Notes: generated by a model from the letters alone, not told the origin. Positions 8,834-18,736 are shown, counted from the first letter of the stretch. The stretch: DNA of 64,000 nucleotides from Comamonadaceae bacterium (GCA_947447355.1 CANFJF010000002.1:1-64000); one strand, 5' to 3'. Made by a program: numbers and translations.

Positions 8834-9409
8834 TCAGGCTTCCTCGTTGTAGCCCATGCGGCGCGCCATCTCGGCTTGCCATACAGAACGCAATTGGAAC
8901 CTAGGCCGGCTGCGGGCAATGGTTTCTGCGCGCGCCCAAATCACGTCGTCGGGCTGGTCCAGGTCGATGGCTTCGCGCAAGGGTTGCTCGCAATACCACG
9001 GAGAGTCGATGAAGACTTCCAGCCGGTTGCCTTCGGGGTCACGGAAATAAATGGACACAGCATTGCCGTGGGTGGCGCAGAGCAACTCGGTGACATCGGC
9101 ATCGGCGGCGACGCGATCGCGCATCATTCGCAGCGTGGCCAGATCAGGCACCCGCAGCGAGATTTGGTTGATGACGTTGAAGCTCAGATCTGCCGGCCGG
9201 CCCGTTGCCAGCACGATCTGGTGGTGCTCCGACGGGTCGCGGCTGAGAAACACCAGTTGTACCGTGCCCAAGTCGCCCCGATCCGTTTCGGTGAAGCACA
9301 TCACGTCTTGGTAAAAGCGCGCCATGCGCTCAAGGTCGCGCACATAAAAGCCCATGTGGCTGAAGACCAGTGCGTCGCGCTGGCGCAAGCTGCGTGTAGG
9401 TTGTGTCAT
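8834..9409 (-). CDS. VOC/glyoxalase-fold protein, candidate single-domain extradiol-type dioxygenase
   Basis: HMGFYVRDLERMARFYQDVMCF..., HHQIVLATGR, YFRDPEGNRLEVFIDSPW. Confidence 0.8.
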   Translation of the reverse strand: MTQPTRSLRQRDALVFSHMGFYVRDLERMARFYQDVMCFTETDRGDLGTVQLVFLSRDPSEHHQIVLATGRPADLSFNVINQISLRVPDLATLRMMRDRVAADADVTELLCATHGNAVSIYFRDPEGNRLEVFIDSPWYCEQPLREAIDLDQPDDVIWARAETIARSRPRFQLRSVWQAEMARRMGYNEEA

Positions 9410-9468
9410 GGGATTTCCAGTTGGTTTTAATGAAAACTGAACGGATTATGCCGTCTTGATTTCTATAA

Positions 9469-9519
9469 ATTATGCGTCAATTCTTATAATTTGACAATTT
9501 GATTAATTTATCTAAGAAT
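9469..9519. promoter_or_regulatory. Divergent promoter region with embedded dyad (GTCAA-N10-TTGAC at 9476-9495)
   Basis: Plus: TTGACA 9491-9496 with TAAGAA 9513-9518; minus: TTGTCA (9497-9492), N17, CATAAT (9474-9469). Confidence 0.5.
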
Positions 9520-9579
9520 GCGATGCGGGCAATTCTGATCCATTGCCAAGCCAATTTCACCCCCTCTGGAGACACCACA

Positions 9580-10572
9580 ATGAGCAGATTCAATCCATTC
9601 CATCGACGCGCTTGCCTGGCGGCAATCAGCCTCGCCTTTTTGGCCGTGACAGGCGCTGCAGCCGTTCATGCGCAAAGTTATCCGACCAAGCCGATCCGGC
9701 TGGTGGCACCGTTTCCAGCAGGTTCCGGTCCAGATGCCAATGCCCGAGAAATCGCCGCAGAACTCACCAAAATTCTGGGCCAGACGGTGATCGTGGAAAA
9801 CCGCCCCGGCGCTTCGTCCATCATCGGCACCGATGTCGTGGCCAAGGCAGTTCCGGACGGTTACACGCTGCTCGTGGGGACCACCACGTCAATGTCGGTG
9901 TTGCAGCACATGTATGCCAAGCTGCCGTTCAATGCGGAGCGGGATTTCGCGCCTATCAGTTTGCTGGGCTTGCTCAACACGGGTCTGATTGCCCACCCCG
10001 GGACTTCATTCAAGACGGTGCAAGAGCTCATCGCTCAAGCCAAGGCGCAGCCCGACGCTGTGAACGTGGCCACGCAGGGCATTGGCAGCTATTCACATTT
10101 GTCAGGTGAGTGGTTTGGTGCGGGTTCCGGGACCAAACTCAAATTTGTGCCTTACAACACCAGCAGCCCTTACAGCGACCTGCTGGCCGGGCAGATGAAC
10201 ATCATGTTCGATGGTTTGCCGGCCGCTGCGGGCAATATTCGCGCGGGCAAGCTCAAACTGTTAGCGATCACGGGCAAATCCCGTCACCCCGCCTTTCCGG
10301 ATGTGCCCACTTTTGCAGAGGCGGGCTTGCCGGATTACGCGCCCTTGGCATGGCAAGGTTTGCTGGCACCTGCAGGAACACCGGCAGCGATTTTGGAAAA
10401 ACTCAGCGCCGCCATGCAGAAGGCGACCCAGAACCCTGTGCTGGCTGAAAAATGGCGTCAATATGGTGGCGAACTCAAGGCCACGACACCCGCTGAGTTT
10501 GCGGCTTTCATCAAGGCCGACTCTGCCAAGTGGGGGCAGGTGGTCCGCCAAGCTGGCGTCAAGCTCGATTGA
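9580..10572 (+). CDS. TTT-family (Bug) periplasmic solute receptor
   Basis: Signal peptide then AQSYPTKPIRLVAPFPAGSGPDANAREIA; ATG at 9580 preceded by CTGGAGA; in frame with longer ORF from 9499. Confidence 0.9.
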   Translation: MSRFNPFHRRACLAAISLAFLAVTGAAAVHAQSYPTKPIRLVAPFPAGSGPDANAREIAAELTKILGQTVIVENRPGASSIIGTDVVAKAVPDGYTLLVGTTTSMSVLQHMYAKLPFNAERDFAPISLLGLLNTGLIAHPGTSFKTVQELIAQAKAQPDAVNVATQGIGSYSHLSGEWFGAGSGTKLKFVPYNTSSPYSDLLAGQMNIMFDGLPAAAGNIRAGKLKLLAITGKSRHPAFPDVPTFAEAGLPDYAPLAWQGLLAPAGTPAAILEKLSAAMQKATQNPVLAEKWRQYGGELKATTPAEFAAFIKADSAKWGQVVRQAGVKLD

Positions 10573-10659
10573 TGTTGTGCGCGCCGGCTCAGGGTTAAAC
10601 GCTATGGAATCCGGGTGAGGTTGAAACAACAATGACGCAAAGATGGAGGAGATTTCAAG

Positions 10660-11673
10660 GTGTTTAAAAAATTCCTGATGGTGCGCGCTCATGTCATGAG
10701 CGCTGGCCTTGGCTTGGCCGTGTTAGCCGGCATCGCGGCGGCTTTGACCGGTTACGCAGCGCCAGCGGCTGCACAAGACGGCTACCCGAACAAACCGATT
10801 CGCATTTTGCTGGGCTTCGCACCTGGTGGGGGCAGCGACGTGGTGGCGCGACTGATTGCCAAGTCACTGGGAGAGCGTTTCGGCCAAACTGTCATGGTGG
10901 ACAACAAACCCGGCGCGGGCGGCAACATTGCGGCGGACATGGCCGCGAAGGCGGCGCCTGATGGCTACACACTGGTCTTGTTGCCGAGCGGCCACGCCAG
11001 CAATGCCGCCATGAAAAAGTCGCTGCCGTTTGACCCGGTCAACGACTTCGCTTGGGTCTCGACCATCACCACCTACCCGCTGGCGCTGTCAGTCAAGCCC
11101 GATTCGCCGATTCGCTCGTTTCAAGATTTCATGTTGCGCACCAAGGCCGAACCGGGGCGCTACACCTACACCTCGGTGGGCGTCGGCACCGCCATGCACC
11201 TGGTGGGTGAATGGATCATGGCGGAAAGCGGTGGCACGGCCGTGCACGTTCCCTTCAAGGGCGGCAGCGCACCGTTGACCGAACTGCTGGCCGGCCGTGT
11301 CGATGTGATGATCGACACCATGACCAGCACCGCGCCCTTGCTGAAGGACAAGCGCTTGCGCGGCTTGGCCGTCACATCGCCCAAAGGACAGAGCAACATG
11401 TTTGGCGTGCCCAACGTGGCCGACACGTACCCGACGTTGGTGTTTGAGTCTTGGCTTGGCATTGCAGCGCCGCCTGGCACACCGCCAGCCATCGTGGTCA
11501 GACTACAGCGCGAACTCAAAGCCGTGATTGAGTCACCCGAGGTCAAACAAAAACTGACTGACTGGGGCGGTCAACCGCAGGCCAGCACGCCAGCCGAGTT
11601 CAAGGCGCGGGTTGAGAAAGACATCCAGAGCCTGCGCCGGGTGGTGGCTGACAGGCGTATTGAACTCGAGTGA
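10660..11673 (+). CDS. TTT-family (Bug) periplasmic solute receptor
   Basis: DGYPNKPIRILLGFAPGGGSDVVARLIAKSLGERFGQTVMVDNKPGAGGNIAAD; GTG start, GGAGGAGA upstream. Confidence 0.9.
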   Translation: MFKKFLMVRAHVMSAGLGLAVLAGIAAALTGYAAPAAAQDGYPNKPIRILLGFAPGGGSDVVARLIAKSLGERFGQTVMVDNKPGAGGNIAADMAAKAAPDGYTLVLLPSGHASNAAMKKSLPFDPVNDFAWVSTITTYPLALSVKPDSPIRSFQDFMLRTKAEPGRYTYTSVGVGTAMHLVGEWIMAESGGTAVHVPFKGGSAPLTELLAGRVDVMIDTMTSTAPLLKDKRLRGLAVTSPKGQSNMFGVPNVADTYPTLVFESWLGIAAPPGTPPAIVVRLQRELKAVIESPEVKQKLTDWGGQPQASTPAEFKARVEKDIQSLRRVVADRRIELE

Positions 11674-11830
11674 TGGCGCATAAGCTGATGTGAAATGGAC
11701 TGGTCTCTTTTAGATCTTTCGCCATAGCACCGCCGATACGGCCCCCGACCAGTTTGCGAGGTTGTCTAGTGATGAGTCTTATCGCGTCAATATTGACCTG
11801 TGGAATCTTTGCATGCAAAATTGCACGCAT

Positions 11831-13060
11831 ATGTCCAAATCATTTTCAACCTCCCCAAACAGCCCTAACGCCCCAAAGGCGATGATTCGCAGTGGCGAAG
11901 ACTCACCGTCTCTCAGCGACGAACAAATTGAAGACGCTCGAAAACTCATCGGTGTCTGGCTGCGGCGTGACGTGCACACGCCCTCCATCTATGAGCCCTT
12001 GTCGGTCCACGACATTCGCCGCTGGTCGCATTACAGCGTAGGGGATGACAACCCGCTTTTTTCAGAAGTCGACTATGCCAAGCGAAGCACATGGGGCACG
12101 GTGATTGCACCGCCGACTTTTTTGTACACCATTGACACCGGCATCGTGGCCCCGGGCATGCCTGGGATCCAGTGGATATTTGCCGGTTCGCGGTTTGAGC
12201 ACTTTATGCCGGTCAAAGCCGGTGACACCATCACCGCCCGCGCCCGTTTGATCGATGTTCAGATCAAGGAAGGCCGCAACATTGCGCGCTATGTCAACCA
12301 AGTCGGCGAGGTGCTTTACACCAATCAAAACGGGCAGCTCGTCACCCGCTACGAGGGTGACATTTACCGCGTTCCGCGCAAACGCAGTGGCGGTGGCTTC
12401 AAATTTGCGCTGAAAGAAAAAGAAGCACCACCGCCACCATATCGTTACACCGACGCAGAAATTGACGCCATTGCAGACGGCTACCGCAACGAATTCCGGC
12501 GCGGCAGTGACAGCTTGTATTGGGAAGACGTCAACCTGGGCGACACCTTGCCGGTGGTGCAAAAAGGCCCACTCACCTTGGTCGACATCGTTGGTTTTTA
12601 CTCCGGCAGGCGTACCGTCTACAACGTTATGAAGTTGGCGTTTGCCGACCGAGACAAGCACCCCAGCAACGTCTATTACTCACCGGCACGCAACATCCCC
12701 ATGCACCCGGCAGCGGGCCACTTTGACGTTGAAATTGCACATGAAATTGGCATGCCAGCGGCCTATGACCAAGGCTGGCAACGCATCGGCTGGGCGGGTC
12801 ACATGCTGACCAACTGGTGTGGCGACCGTGGCTTTGTGCGCCGCCTTGATGGCCGCGTGACCAAGCCCAATTTAATCGGTGACCTGACCAAGCTGACCGG
12901 CGAAGTCGTTGCCAAACGCAAAACCGAGGCCCTCAACGGCATGCCCGCAGAGTCGCTGATTGACATTCGCTGGTGGGGTGAAAACCAACGCGGGGAACGC
13001 AACTGCAGCGGCGAAGCCACCGTCCGACTCCCTTCCCGCGACATCAGCCTGCGTTGCTAA
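11831..13060 (+). CDS. MaoC-like (R)-hydratase / FAS1-like dehydratase (tandem hot-dog)
   Basis: SHYSVGDDNPLFSEVDYAKRSTWGTVIAPPTFLYTID; ORF extends upstream to 11762, start assignment uncertain. Confidence 0.75.
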   Translation: MSKSFSTSPNSPNAPKAMIRSGEDSPSLSDEQIEDARKLIGVWLRRDVHTPSIYEPLSVHDIRRWSHYSVGDDNPLFSEVDYAKRSTWGTVIAPPTFLYTIDTGIVAPGMPGIQWIFAGSRFEHFMPVKAGDTITARARLIDVQIKEGRNIARYVNQVGEVLYTNQNGQLVTRYEGDIYRVPRKRSGGGFKFALKEKEAPPPPYRYTDAEIDAIADGYRNEFRRGSDSLYWEDVNLGDTLPVVQKGPLTLVDIVGFYSGRRTVYNVMKLAFADRDKHPSNVYYSPARNIPMHPAAGHFDVEIAHEIGMPAAYDQGWQRIGWAGHMLTNWCGDRGFVRRLDGRVTKPNLIGDLTKLTGEVVAKRKTEALNGMPAESLIDIRWWGENQRGERNCSGEATVRLPSRDISLRC

Positions 13061-13072
13061 ACCCGATACACC

Positions 13073-14293
13073 ATGACCCCTACCCGCAGACCACTCGAAG
13101 GCATCAAAGTATTGGACCTGACCCATGGCGTCGCCGGACCCTATTGCACGATGGTGCTGGGCGACTTGGGCGCTGAAATCGTCAAGATTGAAAAACCAGA
13201 GCGCGGCGATGCTACGCGCTACATGAACGTGAGTGAAAAATTTCACACCGACATTCCGCGCGTCGGCGGTGATTATTTTTTAGCCGTCAACCGGAACAAG
13301 CGCAGCGTGGCGATTGAAATGAAAACTCCGGAGGGTCGTGCTCTGTGCGAAGAGCTGGCTGCCTGGGCCGACGTGGTGGTGCAGAACTTCAGGCCCGGCG
13401 TGACCCAGCGACTGGGGCTGGATTATGAGAGCCTCAAAAAGATCAATCCCAAACTCGTGTACGCCAATATTTCTGCTTACGGCATGGAAGGCGTGCTAGC
13501 CGACAAAGCCGGTATGGACATTGCCGTGCAGGCTCGCTCTGGTGTGATGCGCATCACCGGAGCGCTCGACAGCAATGAGCCCTTGCGTCCTGGCGCGTCT
13601 ATTGCCGACTTTGGTGGCGGTATTTATCTGGTCGCCGGTTTGCTGGCAGCGCTGTTTGACCGCGAACGCACCGGCGAAGGTCAGGAAGTCAGCGTGTCCC
13701 TGCTCGACGCCACCATGAGCATGCTCATCAATTACTCGGTCGCTGTGATTGACGGCGGTGCCAACGTCACACCGCTCGGTTCGGGTCATCCGCAACTGGT
13801 TCCCTACCAAGCCTTCCCCACGCAAGACGGCTTTGTGGTGGTGGCCACCGGCACCAACAAAACCTACCGCACCCTGTGCGATGCCTTGGGCCGACCTGAG
13901 CTCACCACCGATGCGCGCTTTGCGTCGAACCAAAGCCGCGTGGCCAACCGCGCTGCCATGGTCACCGAGCTGTCGGCCGTTTTCAGCCAACAAACCACGG
14001 CGCATTGGATTGACGTACTCGAAGACGCCGACATACCTTGTGCTCCGGTTAATGAACTGTCTGAAGCCTTTGAAGAGCTCAAGACCACGGCGCCCGACAT
14101 GGTGCAGCGCGTGGCGCACCCGGTGCTGGGTTCTGTTGCACAACTCGGTGTGCCGTTCAAATTTTCAGCCTGCCGCGGTGACATTCGCCGCCCGCCGCCG
14201 ATGCTTGGAGAGCACACGCATGAAGTCCTTAGCCAGTTGCTGGGCCGCAGTGAAGCCACCATCGCCCAACTGCACGCCGACAAGGTGATCTGA
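13073..14293 (+). CDS. CaiB/BaiF family CoA-transferase
   Basis: PLEGIKVLDLTHGVAGPYCTMVLGDLGAEIVKIEKPERGD; VQNFRPGV. Confidence 0.92.
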   Translation: MTPTRRPLEGIKVLDLTHGVAGPYCTMVLGDLGAEIVKIEKPERGDATRYMNVSEKFHTDIPRVGGDYFLAVNRNKRSVAIEMKTPEGRALCEELAAWADVVVQNFRPGVTQRLGLDYESLKKINPKLVYANISAYGMEGVLADKAGMDIAVQARSGVMRITGALDSNEPLRPGASIADFGGGIYLVAGLLAALFDRERTGEGQEVSVSLLDATMSMLINYSVAVIDGGANVTPLGSGHPQLVPYQAFPTQDGFVVVATGTNKTYRTLCDALGRPELTTDARFASNQSRVANRAAMVTELSAVFSQQTTAHWIDVLEDADIPCAPVNELSEAFEELKTTAPDMVQRVAHPVLGSVAQLGVPFKFSACRGDIRRPPPMLGEHTHEVLSQLLGRSEATIAQLHADKVI

Positions 14294-16422
14294 TGAACCT
14301 GCAGCTTGACAGTATTTTTCACGCCCGCTCGGTCGCATTGATCGGCCTGTCCAGCGACCCGCGCAAGATGACCGGAGCGCCGCTTGGCATCTTGCGCCAG
14401 ACCGGCTTCAGGGGAGCGATATACCCCGTGAACCCGAAGGCCAGTGAGATCGGCGGCCTGCGCGCTTACCCCAGCATCGCATCGCTTCCCGAAGCGCCCG
14501 ACGTTGCGATGATCATGCTGTCCGCAAAACACTGCGCGCAAGCCGTGCGCGATTGCGCCGCTAGAGGCACACGAGCCGTTGTGGTGCTCAGTTCTGGATT
14601 CGAGGAAACAGACAGTGGCCGCCAAGCTGCGGCAGACCTCGCAGCAGCGGCGAGAGACAACGGAGTCGCTCTGGTTGGGCCTAATTGCGAAGGCGTCTGG
14701 TCGGTGGCCGCACGCACTTTGCTCACGTTTGGGTCGGCCGCTAAGCGGGATGTTTTGCACCACGCACCCGTGGCGATTCTGTCGCAAAGCGGCGCCATGG
14801 CCGGTGCAATCGCCAGACATTTGCAAAATGATGCCATCGGTTGCGCTTACGTCGTCTCGGTCGGCAATGAAACCGTGCTGACGATCTCCGATTACATGGC
14901 GTGGATGATCCTGCAAAAGGATGTTCGCGTCGTGCTGTTGTTCATTGAAGGCCTGCGCGATGGCGCACGCTTGCTGAGCCTGATTCGCCAAGCCGGTTCT
15001 CGCGGCATCCGTGTCGCGGTGCTCAAGTCGGGCAACTCGAAAGAAGGTATGGATGCCGCCGCATCGCACACGGGCAAGATCGCTTCCGAATTCAATATTT
15101 ACCGCGACCTGCTTGCTGAGGCCGGCGCGATCCTGCTGGAAAGCTTGACTGAATTGATCGCAGCGGGCGAGGTCCTCAGCGTTGCGCCTTTGCCTTATGC
15201 ATCCGACCCCACGGCAGGACGCTACGGCCAAAACGGCGTGGCGGTCTTCAGCATTCCGGGGGGTACACGCGCACTCATGGCCGACCAGTGTGACGTCCAC
15301 GGCGTACCGCTTTCAACATTCGCGCGCAGCACGGTTGCGCAGCTGACACAAGCCTTGCCCGAGTTTGGGGGCGTCGAAAATCCGACCGACTTGACCGGTC
15401 AGGTTCTTTCGCACCAAGGGCTGTTCGACCAGACACTGTCGATCATCGCCGGGGACCCACACACGGAAGCGCTGGTCGTCCAAGTCGCCAACCGCGGACC
15501 GAGCGACGTGATGGAACGCACGGCTTTGCTGGGCAAGGTCGCCAGAGATACAGGTGTTCCAGTCATCGCTACTTTTCTGGGTGACAGTTTGCCGGCCTCG
15601 GACCGCGCGCAATTGAGGGCACTCAAGGTCTTGTGCGCGCGCGACCCAGCCGAGGCCGCGCTTTTTCTCGGCTGGCTGTACAAAGCACGCGCCGCCAGCC
15701 AAGCCGATCAATCGGGCGAAACCGCGCGCAAACCGAAGCCGAACCTTGGGGTTTCAGCGCCTTCAGACTGGGCCGAAACCATGGCGTGGTTCGCTGCCTG
15801 TGGCATATCGGTGCCGCGCTGGTTTGTCACTTGCGCCAATGACAAGGTTGCGCCGTTGTGCGCCGGCATGGGGCCGGTCGCGGTGAAAGCCTTGCCTGAG
15901 GATGCAGCGCATAAAACGGAACTGGGCCTGCTCGCCCTTAACGTGATTGGCGCTGACGCCATTACCGCAGAAGCGTCGCGTCTACGTAAAGCGCTGAACA
16001 AGCCCAGTGCCGGCATCTTGGTGCAAGAGATGGTCACGGGCGGTGTCGAAGTTCTGCTGTCTGCGACGCAAAATCCCGACTTCGGTCCCGTGCTGACGAT
16101 TGGGTTGGGCGGTATTTCGGTGGAGCTTTTTCGCGATGTCGCCTGGCTGGCCTTGCCAACCTCTGAAGCTGCCGCACGCAACGCAATTGGACGCCTCAAG
16201 CTCGGCACGGTACTGAAGGGGTTTCGTGGCCAACCGCCGGCAGACATCGATGCGCTGGTGCAAGCCATCATCGCATTCGGGGACCAGTTCGTCGCCACCA
16301 TGCCCGCCTTGCTAGAGTTTGAAATCAATCCCTTGCTCGTATTGCCGCAAGGCCGCGGCGTCATCGCTGTTGACGCCCTGGTGGTACTAAAGCCAAAACA
16401 ACCTGAGGCCGCCCAAAAATGA
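14293..16422 (+). CDS. ADP-forming acyl-CoA (acetate-CoA ligase type) synthetase
   Basis: CoA-binding SVALIGLSSDPRKMTGAPLGIL..., ATP-grasp region AVKALPEDAAHKTELGLLALNV. Confidence 0.88.
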   Translation: MNLQLDSIFHARSVALIGLSSDPRKMTGAPLGILRQTGFRGAIYPVNPKASEIGGLRAYPSIASLPEAPDVAMIMLSAKHCAQAVRDCAARGTRAVVVLSSGFEETDSGRQAAADLAAAARDNGVALVGPNCEGVWSVAARTLLTFGSAAKRDVLHHAPVAILSQSGAMAGAIARHLQNDAIGCAYVVSVGNETVLTISDYMAWMILQKDVRVVLLFIEGLRDGARLLSLIRQAGSRGIRVAVLKSGNSKEGMDAAASHTGKIASEFNIYRDLLAEAGAILLESLTELIAAGEVLSVAPLPYASDPTAGRYGQNGVAVFSIPGGTRALMADQCDVHGVPLSTFARSTVAQLTQALPEFGGVENPTDLTGQVLSHQGLFDQTLSIIAGDPHTEALVVQVANRGPSDVMERTALLGKVARDTGVPVIATFLGDSLPASDRAQLRALKVLCARDPAEAALFLGWLYKARAASQADQSGETARKPKPNLGVSAPSDWAETMAWFAACGISVPRWFVTCANDKVAPLCAGMGPVAVKALPEDAAHKTELGLLALNVIGADAITAEASRLRKALNKPSAGILVQEMVTGGVEVLLSATQNPDFGPVLTIGLGGISVELFRDVAWLALPTSEAAARNAIGRLKLGTVLKGFRGQPPADIDALVQAIIAFGDQFVATMPALLEFEINPLLVLPQGRGVIAVDALVVLKPKQPEAAQK

Positions 16423-17225
16423 CTTCACCTGTTATCGCCACCAGCGGCACACTTCGGCCACTGACCGGACGCACCGCCATCGTCACCGGCTCGGGTAGCA
16501 ATATCGGCCGGGCCATCGCACTGGGTTTTGCAAGGGATGGCGCAAACGTTGTCATCAACGGACACCGCAACCTCGAAGCGTTGGAAAGCGTTGCGCAGGA
16601 GGCCCGCACTCTTGGCGTTGAAGCGATGGTGGCGCTGGCAGATGTCGGCGATCATGCCGCTGTTGCGTCGATGGTCGACAACGCCGTTCAACGATTTGGC
16701 AGCCTGGACATCGCCGTGTCGAACGTGTCTTTACGCATGCACCAGCCGTTCCTAGACATCAGCATCGAGGATTGGCAGCGCATCATTAACACCAATTTAA
16801 GCGCGGCGTTTTACCTTGCGCGCGCGTGCCTTCCGCACATGTCCGCCAAACGCTGGGGCCGCATCATCCATATTTCGGGTCGTGATGGATTCTCACCCAA
16901 GGCCAACCGAGCCCACAACGTGACAGCCAAGGCGGGCGTCTTTGCACTAGCCAAAGCCATCGCCACCGAGTTCGGGCCGCTCGGCATCACGGCCAATGCC
17001 GTCGCACCGGGGATTGTTGACACCAGCCGTGATTTGGCCCATTACCCGGATGTCGCCAATGAGGCGATGCAGGACAGCTTCGCCGCACGAAAGTCCGCGA
17101 TGCCGCTGCGGCGCTTTGGACATGTCGATGAGATTGCCGCAGCATGCCGTTACCTGTGCTCTGACGCTGGCGGATTCATGACGGGTCAGATCATGCATGT
17201 CAATGGGGGAGAGTTCATGTTTTGA
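16419..17225 (+). CDS. SDR-family oxidoreductase
   Basis: TAIVTGSGSNIGRAIALGFA; C-terminal GQIMHVNGGEFMF; overlaps upstream stop. Confidence 0.9.
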   Translation: MTSPVIATSGTLRPLTGRTAIVTGSGSNIGRAIALGFARDGANVVINGHRNLEALESVAQEARTLGVEAMVALADVGDHAAVASMVDNAVQRFGSLDIAVSNVSLRMHQPFLDISIEDWQRIINTNLSAAFYLARACLPHMSAKRWGRIIHISGRDGFSPKANRAHNVTAKAGVFALAKAIATEFGPLGITANAVAPGIVDTSRDLAHYPDVANEAMQDSFAARKSAMPLRRFGHVDEIAAACRYLCSDAGGFMTGQIMHVNGGEFMF

Positions 17226-17289
17226 ATCCGCCAATGTTAAAAAGCCTCCTGTCACAGTCTCAATACAACGTCATACTGACATTCAAAAC

Positions 17290-18660
17290 ATGAGCAAAAA
17301 AATGCCAGACCTGACCCTTGCAATGGCCGACTTTGCCACCCGCAAACAGACTTATCCGCCGCTGGCACGATCGCGCGCGTTGGACGCCATGATTGATTGC
17401 ATCGGTTGCATGTTGGCCGGAAGTCGTGAGCCGCTGGCTGCGCCATTGTTGAAAGTGCTGCCCACGACGCAGGGCGAATCTGCGCTTCATACGGCTTTGT
17501 TGATCGGCACCGGCCGCTACGGCTCGCCCGCAGATGCTGCGCTGTTCAACGGCACGGTTGCGCATGCGCTTGACTACGACGACACCAACCATCCGGCCTA
17601 TGCCCATCCGAGCGCGGTGCTGGTCCCCGCACTTTTGGCCGCCGCACGAATCACAGGCGCGAGCGGCTCCGACCTGATCGATGGCTACATCGCTGGTTTC
17701 GAGATTTTTGGCAAACTGGGGCGTGCAATGAACACCCAGCATTACAAACGCGGCTGGCATGCAACCTCCAGTTTTGGCACCCTCGCGGCCGTTGTGGCTG
17801 TCGCCAGAATCCTGGGACTGAACCGGCAGAAAACAGTGATGGCACTGGGCATCGCGGCATCGTCTGCCTCGGGACTGCGCGCTAACTTCGGCAGCATGGT
17901 GAAACCGCTGCATGCGGGTTATGCCGCACGTAACGGTGTCTTGGCGGCGCAGCTGGCGCGGGAAGGTTTTGATGCATCGGAGGTCGTGCTCGAACATTCG
18001 TATGGCTACTTGTCAGTCTTCAACGCCGGCATTGGTTTTGACGTTGACCCGCTACTGGCGTTGGGTGAGTCTCTGGAAATTCAAACCGAGCACGGTTTGG
18101 CGCTCAAACCGTATCCTTCCTGCGGGGCCACGCATCCTGGGATTGAAGCGGCGCTAGCACTTCACGCGGAGCTCAATGGTGAAGAGATCGCCAGCATCGA
18201 GGCGGGCGTTTGCGAGATGGCTTTTTCACCGCTGATTCATGTGATGCCAAAGACCCCACTAGAAGGTAAATTCAGCCTGCATTTCTGCGTTGCGGCGGCG
18301 CTGGTGTTCGGTGAAGTCAAGCTATCAACCTTCACAGATGCCAAGGTGATGGATCCGCGCGTGCGCGCCTTGATTGCAAAGATGTCGATGAAAACAGATG
18401 AGCGCTGGAAAGATGACAGTGAATTTTCAACTGAGATCACCGTGATGACGCAGTCCGGCAGGCGGCTGTCACGTCATATTCCGCTGGCGGCCGGAAAACC
18501 GGAGCGCTGGTTCAGTCCGCAGCAGTTGCGCGCGAAATTCGATGATTGCACGGTGGCTTTTGGCGGGGTGTTTCAGAGTCGCGTCTACACCACGCTTCGT
18601 GCTCTTGATCAGATGCCAGACGCCATGGCGTTGATCTCGCAATTGACGATCAAGGAATGA
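17290..18660 (+). CDS. MmgE/PrpD family protein
   Basis: AMIDCIGCMLAGSREP..., NGTVAHALDYDDTNHPAYAHPSAVLVPALLA; ATG at 17290 in frame with ORF from 17197. Confidence 0.88.
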   Translation: MSKKMPDLTLAMADFATRKQTYPPLARSRALDAMIDCIGCMLAGSREPLAAPLLKVLPTTQGESALHTALLIGTGRYGSPADAALFNGTVAHALDYDDTNHPAYAHPSAVLVPALLAAARITGASGSDLIDGYIAGFEIFGKLGRAMNTQHYKRGWHATSSFGTLAAVVAVARILGLNRQKTVMALGIAASSASGLRANFGSMVKPLHAGYAARNGVLAAQLAREGFDASEVVLEHSYGYLSVFNAGIGFDVDPLLALGESLEIQTEHGLALKPYPSCGATHPGIEAALALHAELNGEEIASIEAGVCEMAFSPLIHVMPKTPLEGKFSLHFCVAAALVFGEVKLSTFTDAKVMDPRVRALIAKMSMKTDERWKDDSEFSTEITVMTQSGRRLSRHIPLAAGKPERWFSPQQLRAKFDDCTVAFGGVFQSRVYTTLRALDQMPDAMALISQLTIKE

Positions 18661-18736
18661 CCCGATTCGCTGAACACCTGATGCCCCCTTTTTTTGACCG
18701 GCACCGCCACCCACCTGTATTCAAGGAGACAACGTC

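Noticed and set aside
13864-15300. 478-aa minus-strand ORF antisense to CoA-transferase and ADP-forming ligase genes
   Set aside because: Composition looks like an antisense shadow ORF in high-GC coding DNA; sense-strand genes have clear family motifs.
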